Shown piece by piece: positions 1 through 8,789 of a stretch of 64,000 nt of DNA. Position 1 is the stretch's first letter. Every line of letters starts with the position of its first letter. Origin of the DNA: Curvibacter gracilis ATCC BAA-807 (GTDB lineage: Bacteria; Pseudomonadota; Gammaproteobacteria; Burkholderiales; Burkholderiaceae_C); NCBI RefSeq assembly GCF_000518645.1, contig NZ_JADZ01000011.1:186001-250000 (forward strand), written 5' to 3'. Position numbers and translations under genes: made by a program. The notes under the pieces are model-generated. The model did no database searches and was not told the origin of the DNA. It saw only the letters and a list, made by a program, of their open reading frames with translations.

Positions 1-1365
1 ACACTGCGGGTCGATCAGCAGATCAACCAGGCCTGGAGCTGGCAGGCGCAATACGGCCGCCAAAAGCTCAAGAGCAACGACCGCCTGGCCTACCCCTTTG
101 GTTGCAGCGACCCGGTCAGCGGCGCCTACTATGCCGACCGGTACTGCCCGTCGAGCAGCACCGGCAAGGCCAATGTGGGGCTGGCCGACATCTACCAGTT
201 TGAGAGCAACAACGAACGCCGCACGCAACAAGCGGCTCAATTCAAACTGCAGGGCAATCTGCGCTGGGGCGGTGTGCAGCACCAGGTCAGCACCGGCCTG
301 CTGCGCAGTGTGCTGAACAACCGCTTCGGCTTTCAGGCCGATGGCTCAGCCCCCGTAGGCCAGGCCACCACGGATGGTCAGACCAGCATCCCCAGCCCGA
401 ATCCGCCGCTCGCATTCATCACGCCCAACACCAACCGGGATGAGTACTCGACCGAGTTGTTCGTACAAGACATGGCGCGTTGGACTCCCCGCTTCGTGAC
501 CTGGGCAGGCCTGCGTCACACCGAGCTGGATCGACACAACATCCAGACAGACGGCGGGCAGGAAACCCGCTACAGGCAAAGCTTCAACAGCCCCTGGCTG
601 GGCGCCAGCTACGACCTGGGCTCAGGACTGTCGCTTTACGGCAGTTGGGGGCGCGGCACGGAATCGGCCGTGGCGCCCAATCGCCCCTACTACGCCAACG
701 CAGGCTCGGCCATCCCGGTGGCGGTCAGCACTCAGAAGGAGATCGGGTTCAAGCAAGCCCTGGCCCAGGGTGCCTGGCAGCTGAACTACTTCGACATCCG
801 CCGCCCTGCCCTGTATGAGACCCAGTTGGCCGGTGGCAGCAGCGCGGCCCAGCTTTGCCCCAACAGCCCCACCGATTGCCGCATCCAGAGCTTTGACGGC
901 GATGCCCATCATCAGGGGCTGGAGTTGTCGGGCGACCTGCGCCTCGGCGCCTGGCGTCTGGGTGGCAGCGGCATGTGGCTGCGTGCAGTGCGCGACAGTG
1001 CGGATGCCAGCATCAATGGTCACACACCCAGCAACGTGCCTTCGCGTGTGTTGCGACTGCGGGCCGACTACTCGGTGGCCCAGATCCCGGGCCTGAGCGT
1101 GGGAGGCGGCATCAGCCACGAAGGGCCACGCAAGGTGATCGACAACAGCGCCGAGCAGGTTTCGCTGCCCTCCTGGACCCGTGTCGACGCCTTGCTGAGC
1201 TTTCAGCAAAAGCTCTCGGCAGACACCCGCACCGTCTGGACCCTGGGCGTGACCAATCTGTTCGACCGCCGCTACTGGCGGGAGTCGCCGACCAGCTACG
1301 GTCACCTCTATCTGTACCCCGGCGCAGCAAGAACTTTGCGTCTGACGATGAAAACCAGCTTCTGA
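1..1365 (+). CDS. TonB-dependent (siderophore-type) outer membrane receptor, 5' part missing
   Basis: The reading frame is open from base 1 to the TGA at 1363-1365, so the gene enters from the left and only about 454 C-terminal residues are present. They look like the beta-barrel of a TonB-dependent receptor: alternating amphipathic strands, a GSGLSLYGSWGRG strand, a QKEIGFKQ strand, a conserved VTNLFDRRYW box near the end, and a C-terminal strand ending in Phe (LRLTMKTSF), which is the outer-membrane assembly signal. By family it would import a ferric siderophore or similar ligand with energy from TonB-ExbBD. The ligand cannot be told because the plug domain and neighbours lie outside the window. 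Confidence 0.9.
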   Translation, partial: TLRVDQQINQAWSWQAQYGRQKLKSNDRLAYPFGCSDPVSGAYYADRYCPSSSTGKANVGLADIYQFESNNERRTQQAAQFKLQGNLRWGGVQHQVSTGLLRSVLNNRFGFQADGSAPVGQATTDGQTSIPSPNPPLAFITPNTNRDEYSTELFVQDMARWTPRFVTWAGLRHTELDRHNIQTDGGQETRYRQSFNSPWLGASYDLGSGLSLYGSWGRGTESAVAPNRPYYANAGSAIPVAVSTQKEIGFKQALAQGAWQLNYFDIRRPALYETQLAGGSSAAQLCPNSPTDCRIQSFDGDAHHQGLELSGDLRLGAWRLGGSGMWLRAVRDSADASINGHTPSNVPSRVLRLRADYSVAQIPGLSVGGGISHEGPRKVIDNSAEQVSLPSWTRVDALLSFQQKLSADTRTVWTLGVTNLFDRRYWRESPTSYGHLYLYPGAARTLRLTMKTSF

Positions 1366-1366
1366 G

Positions 1367-1396
1367 TTCTCAAGGCCCAATTTTTGTGTATATAAT
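1367..1396 (+). promoter_or_regulatory. Promoter of the tRNA-Asn pair
   Basis: A perfect -10 box TATAAT lies at 1391-1396, 12 bases before the first tRNA. A weak -35 (TTCTCA, 1367-1372) sits 18 bases upstream. It starts only two bases past the receptor stop codon, so the tRNAs seem to have their own promoter. Confidence 0.55.
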
Positions 1397-1407
1397 CTAA
1401 GTCTTGT

Positions 1408-1483
1408 TCCTCGATAGCTCAGTCGGTAGAGCGCCGGACTGTTAATCCGTAGGTCCCTGGTTCGAGCCCAGGTCGAGGAGCCA
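1408..1483 (+). tRNA. tRNA-Asn (GTT), copy 1
   Basis: Complete 76-base cloverleaf. Acceptor TCCTCGA (1408-1414) pairs with TCGAGGA (1473-1479). The anticodon loop CTGTTAA gives anticodon GTT, the T loop is GGTTCGAGCCC, and the 3' CCA is encoded (1481-1483). Identical to the second copy 69 bases downstream. Confidence 0.97.
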
Positions 1484-1552
1484 AGTTTCATTGCTAGTTT
1501 TCTGATGATCCAAGTGCTGCCCATGCAGTCTTGTTGAGACGGTATCCGACAT

Positions 1553-1628
1553 TCCTCGATAGCTCAGTCGGTAGAGCGCCGGACTGTTAATCCGTAGGTC
1601 CCTGGTTCGAGCCCAGGTCGAGGAGCCA
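1553..1628 (+). tRNA. tRNA-Asn (GTT), copy 2
   Basis: Exact 76-base duplicate of the first tRNA-Asn, with encoded CCA at 1626-1628. The 69-base spacer between the copies has no terminator, and one follows directly downstream, so both copies are probably processed from one transcript. Confidence 0.97.
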
Positions 1629-1635
1629 TTCAAAG

Positions 1636-1668
1636 GTCTTGCAGGCAAATGCCCGCAAGACTTTTTTT
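1636..1668 (+). terminator. Rho-independent terminator of the tRNA-Asn transcript
   Basis: GTCTTGC (1636-1642) pairs with GCAAGAC (1655-1661). Inside it GGC/GCC extends the stem after one mismatch. A run of seven T follows (1662-1668). Confidence 0.85.
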
Positions 1669-1721
1669 CTTTTTCTGTCGCAGCAACCCACAGGGTGCGC
1701 AGCGATTGGGCAGCCTCCTTT

Positions 1722-4262
1722 TCAATTCAAGGGCATGGGCTGGCTTTCAGTGCCCCCGGCTCGGGCCGGAAAATAGATGTGAAACTCGGCACCGCCTTCC
1801 GCCACATTGCAGGCTCGAATTCGCCCGCCATGGCCTTCGACAATCTTGCGACAGATGGCAAGACCAAGCCCCGTCCCGCCCGAGCCATTCTTGGTCTTGC
1901 TAGATTGGACGAAAGCTTCAAAGATTTTCTCCAGCTCCGCCTCTGGAATGCCCGGGCCGTGGTCGCGCACGACGATGTGGATCTCACCGGCATCCCCCAT
2001 CTGCGCAGCCAGCGCAACGGTCTGATCATTGGGTGAAAATTTGACCGCGTTGGCCAACACGTTGCGTATCACCTGCTGAAAGCGCAAAGGATCCGCCCGC
2101 GCCACCAGGGGCAGTTCCGACAAGTCCATGTCGAGAGAGAGGTTCTTGCGTGCCAGCAATGGCCCCATTTCACGCGCGACAGGCCTGATCAAGGAGCGCA
2201 GGTCCACGCTTTCCAAGTGAAAGGTACCCACGGTGCTTTCGATCTTGGAGACATCCAACAGGTCATTGACCAATGCCAGCATCCGCTGGCCCGAGGCATT
2301 GATGTCATGGAACATGGCAACGATGCGATCGCTGCCTTTGCCCCGCATCACCCCCAATTCAGAGAAACCGATGATCGATTGCAGGGGGGTGCGCAATTCA
2401 TGGCTGATGTTGGCCACAAACTCTGATTTGGAGCGCGATGCCTCTTCGGCCACATCGCGGGCCTCACGGATGGCGCGCTCCGCCTCGCGGAACTCGGTCA
2501 CATCGGTGAGCACCGTCAGCACTCCGATCAAGGCGCCCGACTCGCCCGGAACCATCACCTTGCTGATCAAGACATCCCGCATGCCCATGTCGTAACGCGA
2601 GATGCGCGACTCAAACCGAATCTCGCCCCCCTGCCGAACCAGTTGCGCCTCAGAGTGCTCGTGCAATTGAGCTTCACTGGCCGGCAAAAAATCGGCAAAG
2701 CGCTTGCCGATCACCTGACCACGGTCCAGCCCCTTGAACTGCTCCCAAGCCTTGTTCACCATCACCAAACGCCCCAACTCATCCGCCATCGAAGTGGGCT
2801 CGGGACTGATTTCAAGCATCAAGCCAATCAAGGACAACTGCATTTGCAACTGGCGTTGAGTCTCAAGCAACTCAGTGATGTCCACCGCGCTGCCGGCAAA
2901 TGCAGTGATCCGACCATCCACCAACAAGGGAACCACGGCCAACTCGAAATGACGGGTGCGCCCGTCTGCGCCCACGGTGGAGGCCCGGCAATGGCGCACA
3001 CCATCCAAATGATCCAGCGCGAACAAGGTGGTGCGGTCGGTGGGGCGCTCAGGCACCAGAACATCCAGCACGCTGCGACCCAGCGCCTGATGCGCCTGCG
3101 CCCCGAGCAGCGCCGCCCACCTGGCGTTCACATAGGTCACCACGCCCGAGGCATCGGTGCGAAAAATCAACTCTTGCAGGCTTCGCAGCAGCACGCTCAA
3201 TTCGCGCTCGCTGCGCACCACCTGGTCCCGCGCCCGATCAAACAAGACCCTGGAACGTTCCCGTGCCCGCAAGCTGCGATACAGGACAACGGCCATGCCC
3301 AACAGCATGAACACCACCACCAAGCCCGCCACCAACACGGGACGCGCCCGCGCCAGCCACCGCTGAGTGGATGCGGCCTGGGCCTGCTCAACCAAAACCA
3401 CCAGCGGCCAAGCCCTGGAGGCTCGAAAGGCCACCAAGGTATCCTCGCCTGCAGCCGAGTGCTCCCGGTAGCTGCCATGTTCCCGCGCCACCTGGCGCTC
3501 ACTGAAAAGGCTGTGCTGAGCCAAACTCAAGCCGGGGGCGTCGATCATGTCGACTGTGCTTGTCAACAACAGCCCGGTGTAGCTTGCCACGAGCACCGAC
3601 AACGGGTTGTCGCCGATCACCTGGCGCTGAAAATTCACCAGCGCATCTGGATTGACCAAGGCCACCACCAACATCGGCTGCCCCCCCGCCAATGCAAAGC
3701 CATACAGCATGGGCAAACTGTTGATACCCGAGCGCAATTCGGCACGGGACGCCCCCACCTCAAAATCAATCAGGCTGCGCCCACGGATCAAAGGGCCCAA
3801 CAAAGTCTGCCCACGTGCAGGGCGTGGCCCCAACAAGGAAAGGTTCACCTGCCGCCGGACCTCGCTGGCCGATGAACTGACCAACACCTGGCCTTGTGCA
3901 TCCAGAACCGCAATCGAACGAACAAAAGGCACACCACTGAGGACCTGCGTCAGTTGGTGGCTCAAATGAGGCAAATCAGCCAGCGAATCCTGCAGCAAGA
4001 CCGTCTCCGCCAGCGAGTTTTGCACCACGGCCACGGCATCAAAGGATCGGCTGGCATGGTCTTCGATCACCCGTGCATACAGCTCCTGCTGACGCAAATC
4101 CTGCTCCACCACCTGCTGGTGGCCACGCCAAGACATCCAGACAATGGCCATCAACAACAGCAATGCAAACAGCACACCCGTGAACAGCGCCAACTGGCTC
4201 GACAACCATTGAGCTGACGACGATTTCAAAGAAGATTCCTGGCGCATGTGAACCGAACCCAT
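1722..4262 (-). CDS. Membrane sensor histidine kinase with two PAS domains
   Basis: 846 residues. Order: TM1 about 22-46; a periplasmic region about 47-307, probably of Cache type; TM2 about 308-328; PAS about 350-465; PAS about 478-595; HisKA with the phospho-acceptor His621 in a SHELRTPLQ box; HATPase_c with N box around 735-738, G1 DHGPGI (767-772) and G2 GGTGLGLA (795-802). There is no C-terminal receiver, so phosphate must go to a separate protein. Candidates are the receivers at 5209-5583, 5713-6366 and 6376-7137. The start lies 7 bases after the stop of the upstream solute-binding protein gene, which indicates co-transcription. An internal Met6 is an alternative start. The ligand is unknown. 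Confidence 0.9.
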   Translation of the reverse strand: MGSVHMRQESSLKSSSAQWLSSQLALFTGVLFALLLLMAIVWMSWRGHQQVVEQDLRQQELYARVIEDHASRSFDAVAVVQNSLAETVLLQDSLADLPHLSHQLTQVLSGVPFVRSIAVLDAQGQVLVSSSASEVRRQVNLSLLGPRPARGQTLLGPLIRGRSLIDFEVGASRAELRSGINSLPMLYGFALAGGQPMLVVALVNPDALVNFQRQVIGDNPLSVLVASYTGLLLTSTVDMIDAPGLSLAQHSLFSERQVAREHGSYREHSAAGEDTLVAFRASRAWPLVVLVEQAQAASTQRWLARARPVLVAGLVVVFMLLGMAVVLYRSLRARERSRVLFDRARDQVVRSERELSVLLRSLQELIFRTDASGVVTYVNARWAALLGAQAHQALGRSVLDVLVPERPTDRTTLFALDHLDGVRHCRASTVGADGRTRHFELAVVPLLVDGRITAFAGSAVDITELLETQRQLQMQLSLIGLMLEISPEPTSMADELGRLVMVNKAWEQFKGLDRGQVIGKRFADFLPASEAQLHEHSEAQLVRQGGEIRFESRISRYDMGMRDVLISKVMVPGESGALIGVLTVLTDVTEFREAERAIREARDVAEEASRSKSEFVANISHELRTPLQSIIGFSELGVMRGKGSDRIVAMFHDINASGQRMLALVNDLLDVSKIESTVGTFHLESVDLRSLIRPVAREMGPLLARKNLSLDMDLSELPLVARADPLRFQQVIRNVLANAVKFSPNDQTVALAAQMGDAGEIHIVVRDHGPGIPEAELEKIFEAFVQSSKTKNGSGGTGLGLAICRKIVEGHGGRIRACNVAEGGAEFHIYFPARAGGTESQPMPLN

Positions 4263-4269
4263 CCGCCCG

Positions 4270-5067
4270 TCAGGGCTGAACTACCATGGAAGCCAAACCA
4301 TGCCGCTTGGCATGGGTCTCAAGACGACCATCCTTTTGGATACGGGCAACAAAATCATCCACCGCAGAATACCAACTCTCATCTCCTGGCTTGACTGCAT
4401 AGCCATAGGGCATGACATGAAACGGCTTGGGCGGAGAAATCAAAGTGGCCCAATCGGCGTTGTCCAATAATCGGCGGCTGTAAGGATAGTCCGTCATGAA
4501 GACATCGATACGCCCCGCCTCCAACTCCCGTTCGCGGGTCTGAGGCGGCTTGATGCTGACGAGCCTTGCCTGCTTGAGCGTGGCCGCCATCACAGGCTCC
4601 ATGAAGGTTCCGGCCTGGGTCCCAACCAAGATGCCAGGCCGATCAATGTCGGCCCACTGTTTGATGGCAGCACTGGACCGTGTGGTGATGGCATATATAT
4701 CGCTGCGCAAATAGGGCCTGGTGAATCTGAGATGCTGCATGCGTTGCGCCAGCATGGCCACCGCAAACATGGCAATATCGCAGCGGTCACCCAATACGTC
4801 AGGCACCAGGGAAGCAAAGCTTGAATCAACAAACTCGACTTTCACCGACAGATCAGCCGCCAACTCTTGGGCCAAATCAATATCGATACCCACCAGCTGC
4901 TGGGTACGCGGATTGCGGTAGGTGACGCCGTAATAGTCTGGCCAAATGCAGACACGAATGGTCTTGCTCGCCTGCACGCGCTCATGGACGCTACCAGCCA
5001 TCACACCGGGCCAGGCCATCGAAAGCCCGATGCCCAAGACCCAAGCGGCCAGAAACCGATGCAACAT
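4270..5067 (-). CDS. Periplasmic solute-binding protein, family 3, without an ABC transporter
   Basis: 265 residues with a Sec signal peptide (hydrophobic core about residues 8-20, cleavage near AGS, 24-26). The rest has the SBP_bac_3 fold: an IRVCIWPDYYG first strand, a GIDIDLAQELA box, a second lobe around GILVGTQAGTF, and the DVFMTDYPYSRR strand. In this family such proteins bind amino acids or related small molecules in the periplasm. No permease or ATPase gene is near. It lies 7 bases upstream of the histidine kinase gene and downstream of a receiver gene, so I infer a sensory role, presenting ligand to the kinase's periplasmic domain. This is not shown by sequence. Confidence 0.85.
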   Translation of the reverse strand: MLHRFLAAWVLGIGLSMAWPGVMAGSVHERVQASKTIRVCIWPDYYGVTYRNPRTQQLVGIDIDLAQELAADLSVKVEFVDSSFASLVPDVLGDRCDIAMFAVAMLAQRMQHLRFTRPYLRSDIYAITTRSSAAIKQWADIDRPGILVGTQAGTFMEPVMAATLKQARLVSIKPPQTRERELEAGRIDVFMTDYPYSRRLLDNADWATLISPPKPFHVMPYGYAVKPGDESWYSAVDDFVARIQKDGRLETHAKRHGLASMVVQP

Positions 5068-5208
5068 GATCTACTCCTGGTATCGACCACCGCCCCGCCA
5101 CTCAGGCGAGAGACTCGCCTGGCACATCACAGGCACAAGCCACAATCTCACACAACGCTGGCTGCGCCCCCATTTCCGGTCACCTGCCGGGTCACCCCGC
5201 AAGAGCCA

Positions 5209-5583
5209 TCATGAGGAAGCCTCCTCAAGCTTGTTGATGGTTTCGATCAATTGCAACAGGCTGAACGGCTTTACCAGGTACTCGTCAGCACCAGCTTCAA
5301 AACCCGCCGCACGGTCTTCGCTTTGCCCGCGAGCGGTCAACAAGATGACCTTGGAACCCGTCAATTGGGGATTGGCCTTGATACGCCGGCAGACCTCCAG
5401 ACCATCAATGCCCCCAGGCATCATCACATCGAGCAGCACCAGGTCAGGACGCAGTTCCTCGGCCATGTTGAGGCCGGCCTGCCCGTCGGCCGCCTCAAAT
5501 ATTTCGTACGCCACAAACTCCATCGTCATTCGCAACAGCTTGCGAATATCCGCGTGGTCGTCGACGATCAGTATCTTTTTCAT
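5209..5583 (-). CDS. Single-domain response regulator (CheY-like receiver)
   Basis: 124 residues, one receiver domain and nothing else. The acidic pair is Asp8-Asp9, the phospho-acceptor is Asp52 in LLDVMMPGG, the Thr switch is in LLTARG (about 83), and Lys105 is in EYLVKPF. With no output domain it should act by protein contact or as a phosphorelay carrier. The solute-binding protein and histidine kinase genes follow on the same strand after 141 bases, so a receiver-SBP-kinase operon is likely. The gene has a good sigma-70 promoter of its own. Confidence 0.9.
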   Translation of the reverse strand: MKKILIVDDHADIRKLLRMTMEFVAYEIFEAADGQAGLNMAEELRPDLVLLDVMMPGGIDGLEVCRRIKANPQLTGSKVILLTARGQSEDRAAGFEAGADEYLVKPFSLLQLIETINKLEEASS

Positions 5584-5643
5584 GCAGTACCTCGCGATAA
5601 TTCAAAAATCGCCCGAGAAGCTGATTTTCGACAAGATATGCAT

Positions 5644-5673
5644 ATCATATAAATTATTTTTATCATTTGTCAA
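5644..5673 (-). promoter_or_regulatory. Sigma-70 promoter of the receiver/SBP/kinase operon
   Basis: On the minus strand TTGACA (5673-5668) and TATGAT (5649-5644) are separated by 18 bases in a notably AT-rich stretch. The predicted start is about 55 bases before the receiver start codon at 5583. Confidence 0.65.
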
Positions 5674-5712
5674 GTCTTTTTTTACAGCAGTCGTGCCAAA
5701 ATACAGCGCATC

Positions 5713-6366
5713 ATGACCCAAGAAGAAAATTCCACACGCGATCACTACACAACCCTCGAGGTGGCCGGCCTGCTGGGCATGGCCGTTCGATCGGTTCAAC
5801 TGATGGTCGACAGGGAGGAACTCGAGGCCTGGAAGACGCCGGGCGGCCATCGGCGGATTTCTCGCACCTCCGTTGAACGCTGGATTGCCTCCCGCAAGCC
5901 TGCGGGAAGCCAGGCCGACCGCTCCGTGATGGACCCCTCCACGGGCCGCACAGCGCCAAGCCTGGGCGGATCCAGAGTCCTGTTGATCGAAGACCGCACC
6001 CATTTCCAGAACCTGGTGAGCATGCTCATCCGGCAGCACTTCCCCAATGTCGACCTGCGCGTGGCCGACGATGGAATTGCCGGCTTGGCGATCTACGGCC
6101 AGTTTCAACCCGATATCCTGATTGTTGACATCCTGCTTCCCGGCATCGATGGCCCCACCCTGATCACCAGCCTGAGGTCTCATCCTCAATTTGCCCGCAG
6201 CCAGTTGATCGTCATCACCTCCCTCGATGAAACCCAGCGAGCGCCCTACGCATTTGCTCTGAAGGGCGTGCGCGTCATTCACAAGCCCAGGCTGGTGGCC
6301 GAACTGCCCGGCCTTTTGGCGCAGGTGCTGCCGGCGGGAGCTGGTCAAGCCAAATCGATTGCTTGA
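5713..6366 (+). CDS. HTH (excisionase/MerR-like)-receiver fusion response regulator
   Basis: 217 residues. The N-terminal domain (about 11-62) is a small winged helix of the excisionase/MerR type: YTTLEVAGLLGMAVRSVQLMV, then the wing TPGGHRRI and ERWIASRK. A linker of about 25 residues leads to a receiver domain (about 87-205) with acidic pair Glu93-Asp94, phospho-acceptor Asp139 in ILIVDILLPG, and Lys191. The usual response regulator order is reversed, with DNA binding first. It is divergent from the receiver/SBP/kinase operon across 129 bases and 9 bases upstream of the receiver-Hpt gene. It may be the DNA-binding output of this island. Confidence 0.85.
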   Translation: MTQEENSTRDHYTTLEVAGLLGMAVRSVQLMVDREELEAWKTPGGHRRISRTSVERWIASRKPAGSQADRSVMDPSTGRTAPSLGGSRVLLIEDRTHFQNLVSMLIRQHFPNVDLRVADDGIAGLAIYGQFQPDILIVDILLPGIDGPTLITSLRSHPQFARSQLIVITSLDETQRAPYAFALKGVRVIHKPRLVAELPGLLAQVLPAGAGQAKSIA

Positions 6367-6375
6367 AAGCGCTGC

Positions 6376-7137
6376 ATGCCTCGCATCTTGTTGATTGAAG
6401 ACGACGCCTCCATCCAGCGCTTTGTGGAGTTTGCCCTGGAAGATATAGGCGCCGAACTGGTGATCACAGACACGGTCAAGCAAGGCCTCCGCCACCTGGA
6501 ACAGGCACCTTTTGACCTGATCCTCACCGACCTGATGCTGCCCGGCGAATCCGGCATCACCTTGCTTGAAAAGCGGCGCGAAGATCCTGGTATCGCCCCG
6601 CAAACCAAGATTGTGGTGTTCAGTGCGGGCCTGACAGCCGATGTCAAGACCCAGTTGGAAGCCCTTGGGGTTTGGCGCATGTTGTCGAAACCCATCTCGG
6701 TCATGGATCTTCTGACTTGCGTCGAAGAAGGGCTTGGCAGCCAACCCCCTGCGCAAGTCTGCGCACCCAACGAGTCCTCTGCGTCCAGCGCCTCAGTCTC
6801 TCTGAACGACCTTGAACGTCATGCCATCGAGACCCATTTCAATGGCGATGCACAGTTGTTCCTGATGTACCGACAGGCCTGCCTGACGCAGTTCAGTGTC
6901 GACATCGAGGCCGGCAACCTGGCCAGCCAGAGCCACGATTTACCGGCCCTGCGCCGAATGGGCCACAGCCTCAAAACGGTTCTTTACACCCTCGCCGAAG
7001 AGCAAGGCGCCTTGCTCGCCAAGTCCCTGGAGCACCTCGCGGAACAGCAGGATCTGGCGTCCGCTCTGCACCAATGGGGACAATTGCGCAGTGCGCTCCA
7101 GGACGCACAGCATAGGCACCAGACGAAACCGGGTTGA
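6376..7137 (+). CDS. Receiver-Hpt phosphotransfer protein
   Basis: 253 residues. An N-terminal receiver (about 1-120) carries Glu8-Asp9-Asp10, phospho-acceptor Asp52 in LILTDLMLPG, and Lys105. After a Ser/Ala-rich linker (about 121-143) comes an Hpt helical bundle, with the likely phospho-His at 197 in MGHSLKTV. Receiver plus Hpt in one chain is a typical phosphorelay intermediate. The kinase at 1722-4262 has neither, so this protein could complete its relay. The ATG lies 9 bases after the stop of the HTH-receiver gene, so both form one operon. Confidence 0.85.
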   Translation: MPRILLIEDDASIQRFVEFALEDIGAELVITDTVKQGLRHLEQAPFDLILTDLMLPGESGITLLEKRREDPGIAPQTKIVVFSAGLTADVKTQLEALGVWRMLSKPISVMDLLTCVEEGLGSQPPAQVCAPNESSASSASVSLNDLERHAIETHFNGDAQLFLMYRQACLTQFSVDIEAGNLASQSHDLPALRRMGHSLKTVLYTLAEEQGALLAKSLEHLAEQQDLASALHQWGQLRSALQDAQHRHQTKPG

Positions 7138-7224
7138 ACGCATCCTCCCGGCCCCATTCGGCTCTGCTCATCAAAGATGACTCGCTGCATTGAAGGCGCG
7201 GGGCGATGAAGCAACGACAGCTCC

Positions 7225-7983
7225 GTGAACACCCCCTACAAGCCACCGCAACTGCCCTTTCTCGCACCAGGTGAGGCGTTTCCGCCCGTGGAGCAGTGTT
7301 GGGGCCCGCTCGATCCCTTGCCGGGGCTGCTGGCCGCTGGCGCCGACCTCAGTCCAGCCACCCTGATTCAAGCCTACAGGCACGGCATCTTTCCTTGGTT
7401 CAGCAGTGGCCAGCCCATTCTGTGGTGGAGCCCAGACCCCCGCATGGTGCTGCCTGTGAGTGGCTTTCGGATGCGGCGCAGCTTGCGGCAAACCCTTGCA
7501 CGGCGGCTTGCTCAAGGCAACTTCGAAATCCGGTTCGACACTCAATTTGAAACTGTCATGCGGGCCTGCGCGCAAAGCCCGCGGCCCCAGCAACAAGGCA
7601 CCTGGATCTCCGAAGACATGATCCAGGCTTACGTCAAGCTCCACAGGATGGGCATCGCTCACAGCGTGGAGACCTGGGTTGATGGCCAACTGCAGGCAGG
7701 CCTGTATGGCATCAACCTTGGGCGGGCCATGTTTGGCGAGTCGATGTTCACCCGCATACCCGATGGCTCCAAGCTGGCACTGGCCGCCCTGGTCGGTTTT
7801 TGTCTGGACAACGACATCGAATGGATCGACTGCCAGCAAAACACCCGGCATCTCGCCTCCATGGGGGCCCACGAAATCGAACGCAAGGCCTTCACCGACT
7901 GGCTCACCAGGGTCACGGAGAAGGCCCCGCCAAGCTGGCAATTTAATTCCGTATACTGGGATCGTGTCAGCCGCCTCAGGTGA
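7225..7983 (+). CDS. aat: Leucyl/phenylalanyl-tRNA-protein transferase
   Basis: 252 residues from a GTG start (no in-frame ATG nearby fits the family N-terminus). It transfers Leu or Phe from aminoacyl-tRNA to N-terminal Arg or Lys of proteins and so makes primary N-degrons for ClpS-ClpAP. Family signature seen: YRHGIFPWFSSGQPILWWSP, then DPRMVLP, an HSVETW strand, GINLGRAMFGESMF, and EWIDCQQNTRHLASMGA near the C-terminus. bpt follows 6 bases after the stop, as in many Burkholderiales. Confidence 0.95.
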   Translation: MNTPYKPPQLPFLAPGEAFPPVEQCWGPLDPLPGLLAAGADLSPATLIQAYRHGIFPWFSSGQPILWWSPDPRMVLPVSGFRMRRSLRQTLARRLAQGNFEIRFDTQFETVMRACAQSPRPQQQGTWISEDMIQAYVKLHRMGIAHSVETWVDGQLQAGLYGINLGRAMFGESMFTRIPDGSKLALAALVGFCLDNDIEWIDCQQNTRHLASMGAHEIERKAFTDWLTRVTEKAPPSWQFNSVYWDRVSRLR

Positions 7984-7989
7984 AGACCC

Positions 7990-8736
7990 GTGACCCAGCT
8001 CAATGACCTGCCCCTGCAAACCCTGCAGTTCTACGCAACAGCACCCTACCCGTGCAGCTACTTGCCCGAAAGGCAGGCTCGATCACAGGTCGCGACGCCG
8101 GGTCATCTGATCCAAACCAGCCTTTATTCCGATTTGGTCTCTGCGGGCTTCCGGCGCAGTGGCATGTTCACTTACCGCCCCTACTGCGATGGATGCCGAG
8201 AGTGCCAACCGCTGAGGATTCTGGCGCAGGAATTCACTCCCAACCGCAGTCAGCGCAGAGCCGTCAAGCTTCATGGGCACTTGGACGTCCGTGTGATGAA
8301 GCTGCATTTCTCGGCCGAGCACTATCAGCTTTACCTGCGCTACCAAGCTGGCCGACACGCTGGTGGCGGCATGGACCACGACAGTGTGGATCAATACACC
8401 CAGTTTCTGCTGCAGAGCCGGGTGAACTCTCGTCTGGTCGAGTTTCGAGAGCCTGGCGCTGATGCCAACACACCGGGCCCCCTGCGCATGCTCAGCATTT
8501 TGGATGTGCTGGACGATGGACTGTCAGCGGTCTACACCTTCTACGACCCCGACGTCGGTGGCAGTTTCGGCACGTACAACGTGATGTGGCAGATAGAGCA
8601 GGCCAAAGCGCTCTCGCTACCCCACGTCTACCTGGGCTACTGGATCAAGTCCAGCCCGAAAATGAACTACAAGGCTCAGTACCAGCCTCATGAGGTCCTG
8701 GTGGAGCAGACTTGGATTCGAAACACCGCGCGCTGA
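7990..8736 (+). CDS. bpt: Aspartate/glutamate leucyltransferase (arginyltransferase family)
   Basis: 248 residues from a GTG start 6 bases after aat. Bpt enzymes move Leu from tRNA onto N-terminal Asp or Glu. The fold is that of eukaryotic arginyltransferase ATE1. Seen: the N-terminal [12 protein letters not shown] box, the [12 protein letters not shown] cysteine cluster, and the conserved C-terminal run [11 protein letters not shown]...[13 protein letters not shown]...[15 protein letters not shown]. With aat it covers both the basic and the acidic branch of the bacterial N-degron pathway. Confidence 0.95.
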   Translation: MTQLNDLPLQTLQFYATAPYPCSYLPERQARSQVATPGHLIQTSLYSDLVSAGFRRSGMFTYRPYCDGCRECQPLRILAQEFTPNRSQRRAVKLHGHLDVRVMKLHFSAEHYQLYLRYQAGRHAGGGMDHDSVDQYTQFLLQSRVNSRLVEFREPGADANTPGPLRMLSILDVLDDGLSAVYTFYDPDVGGSFGTYNVMWQIEQAKALSLPHVYLGYWIKSSPKMNYKAQYQPHEVLVEQTWIRNTAR

Positions 8737-8789
8737 ACGGACAACCATTTCACCAAGTAAAATAAAAACAACTACAAACATGGTTAGCA

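Noticed and set aside
622-1524. 300-residue minus-strand frame over the TonB receptor and tRNA-Asn
   Set aside because: Its C-terminal part is antisense to a real receptor and its N-terminal part reads through a tRNA; the WARTRDLRINSPALYRLSYRG string is a tRNA translated in reverse.
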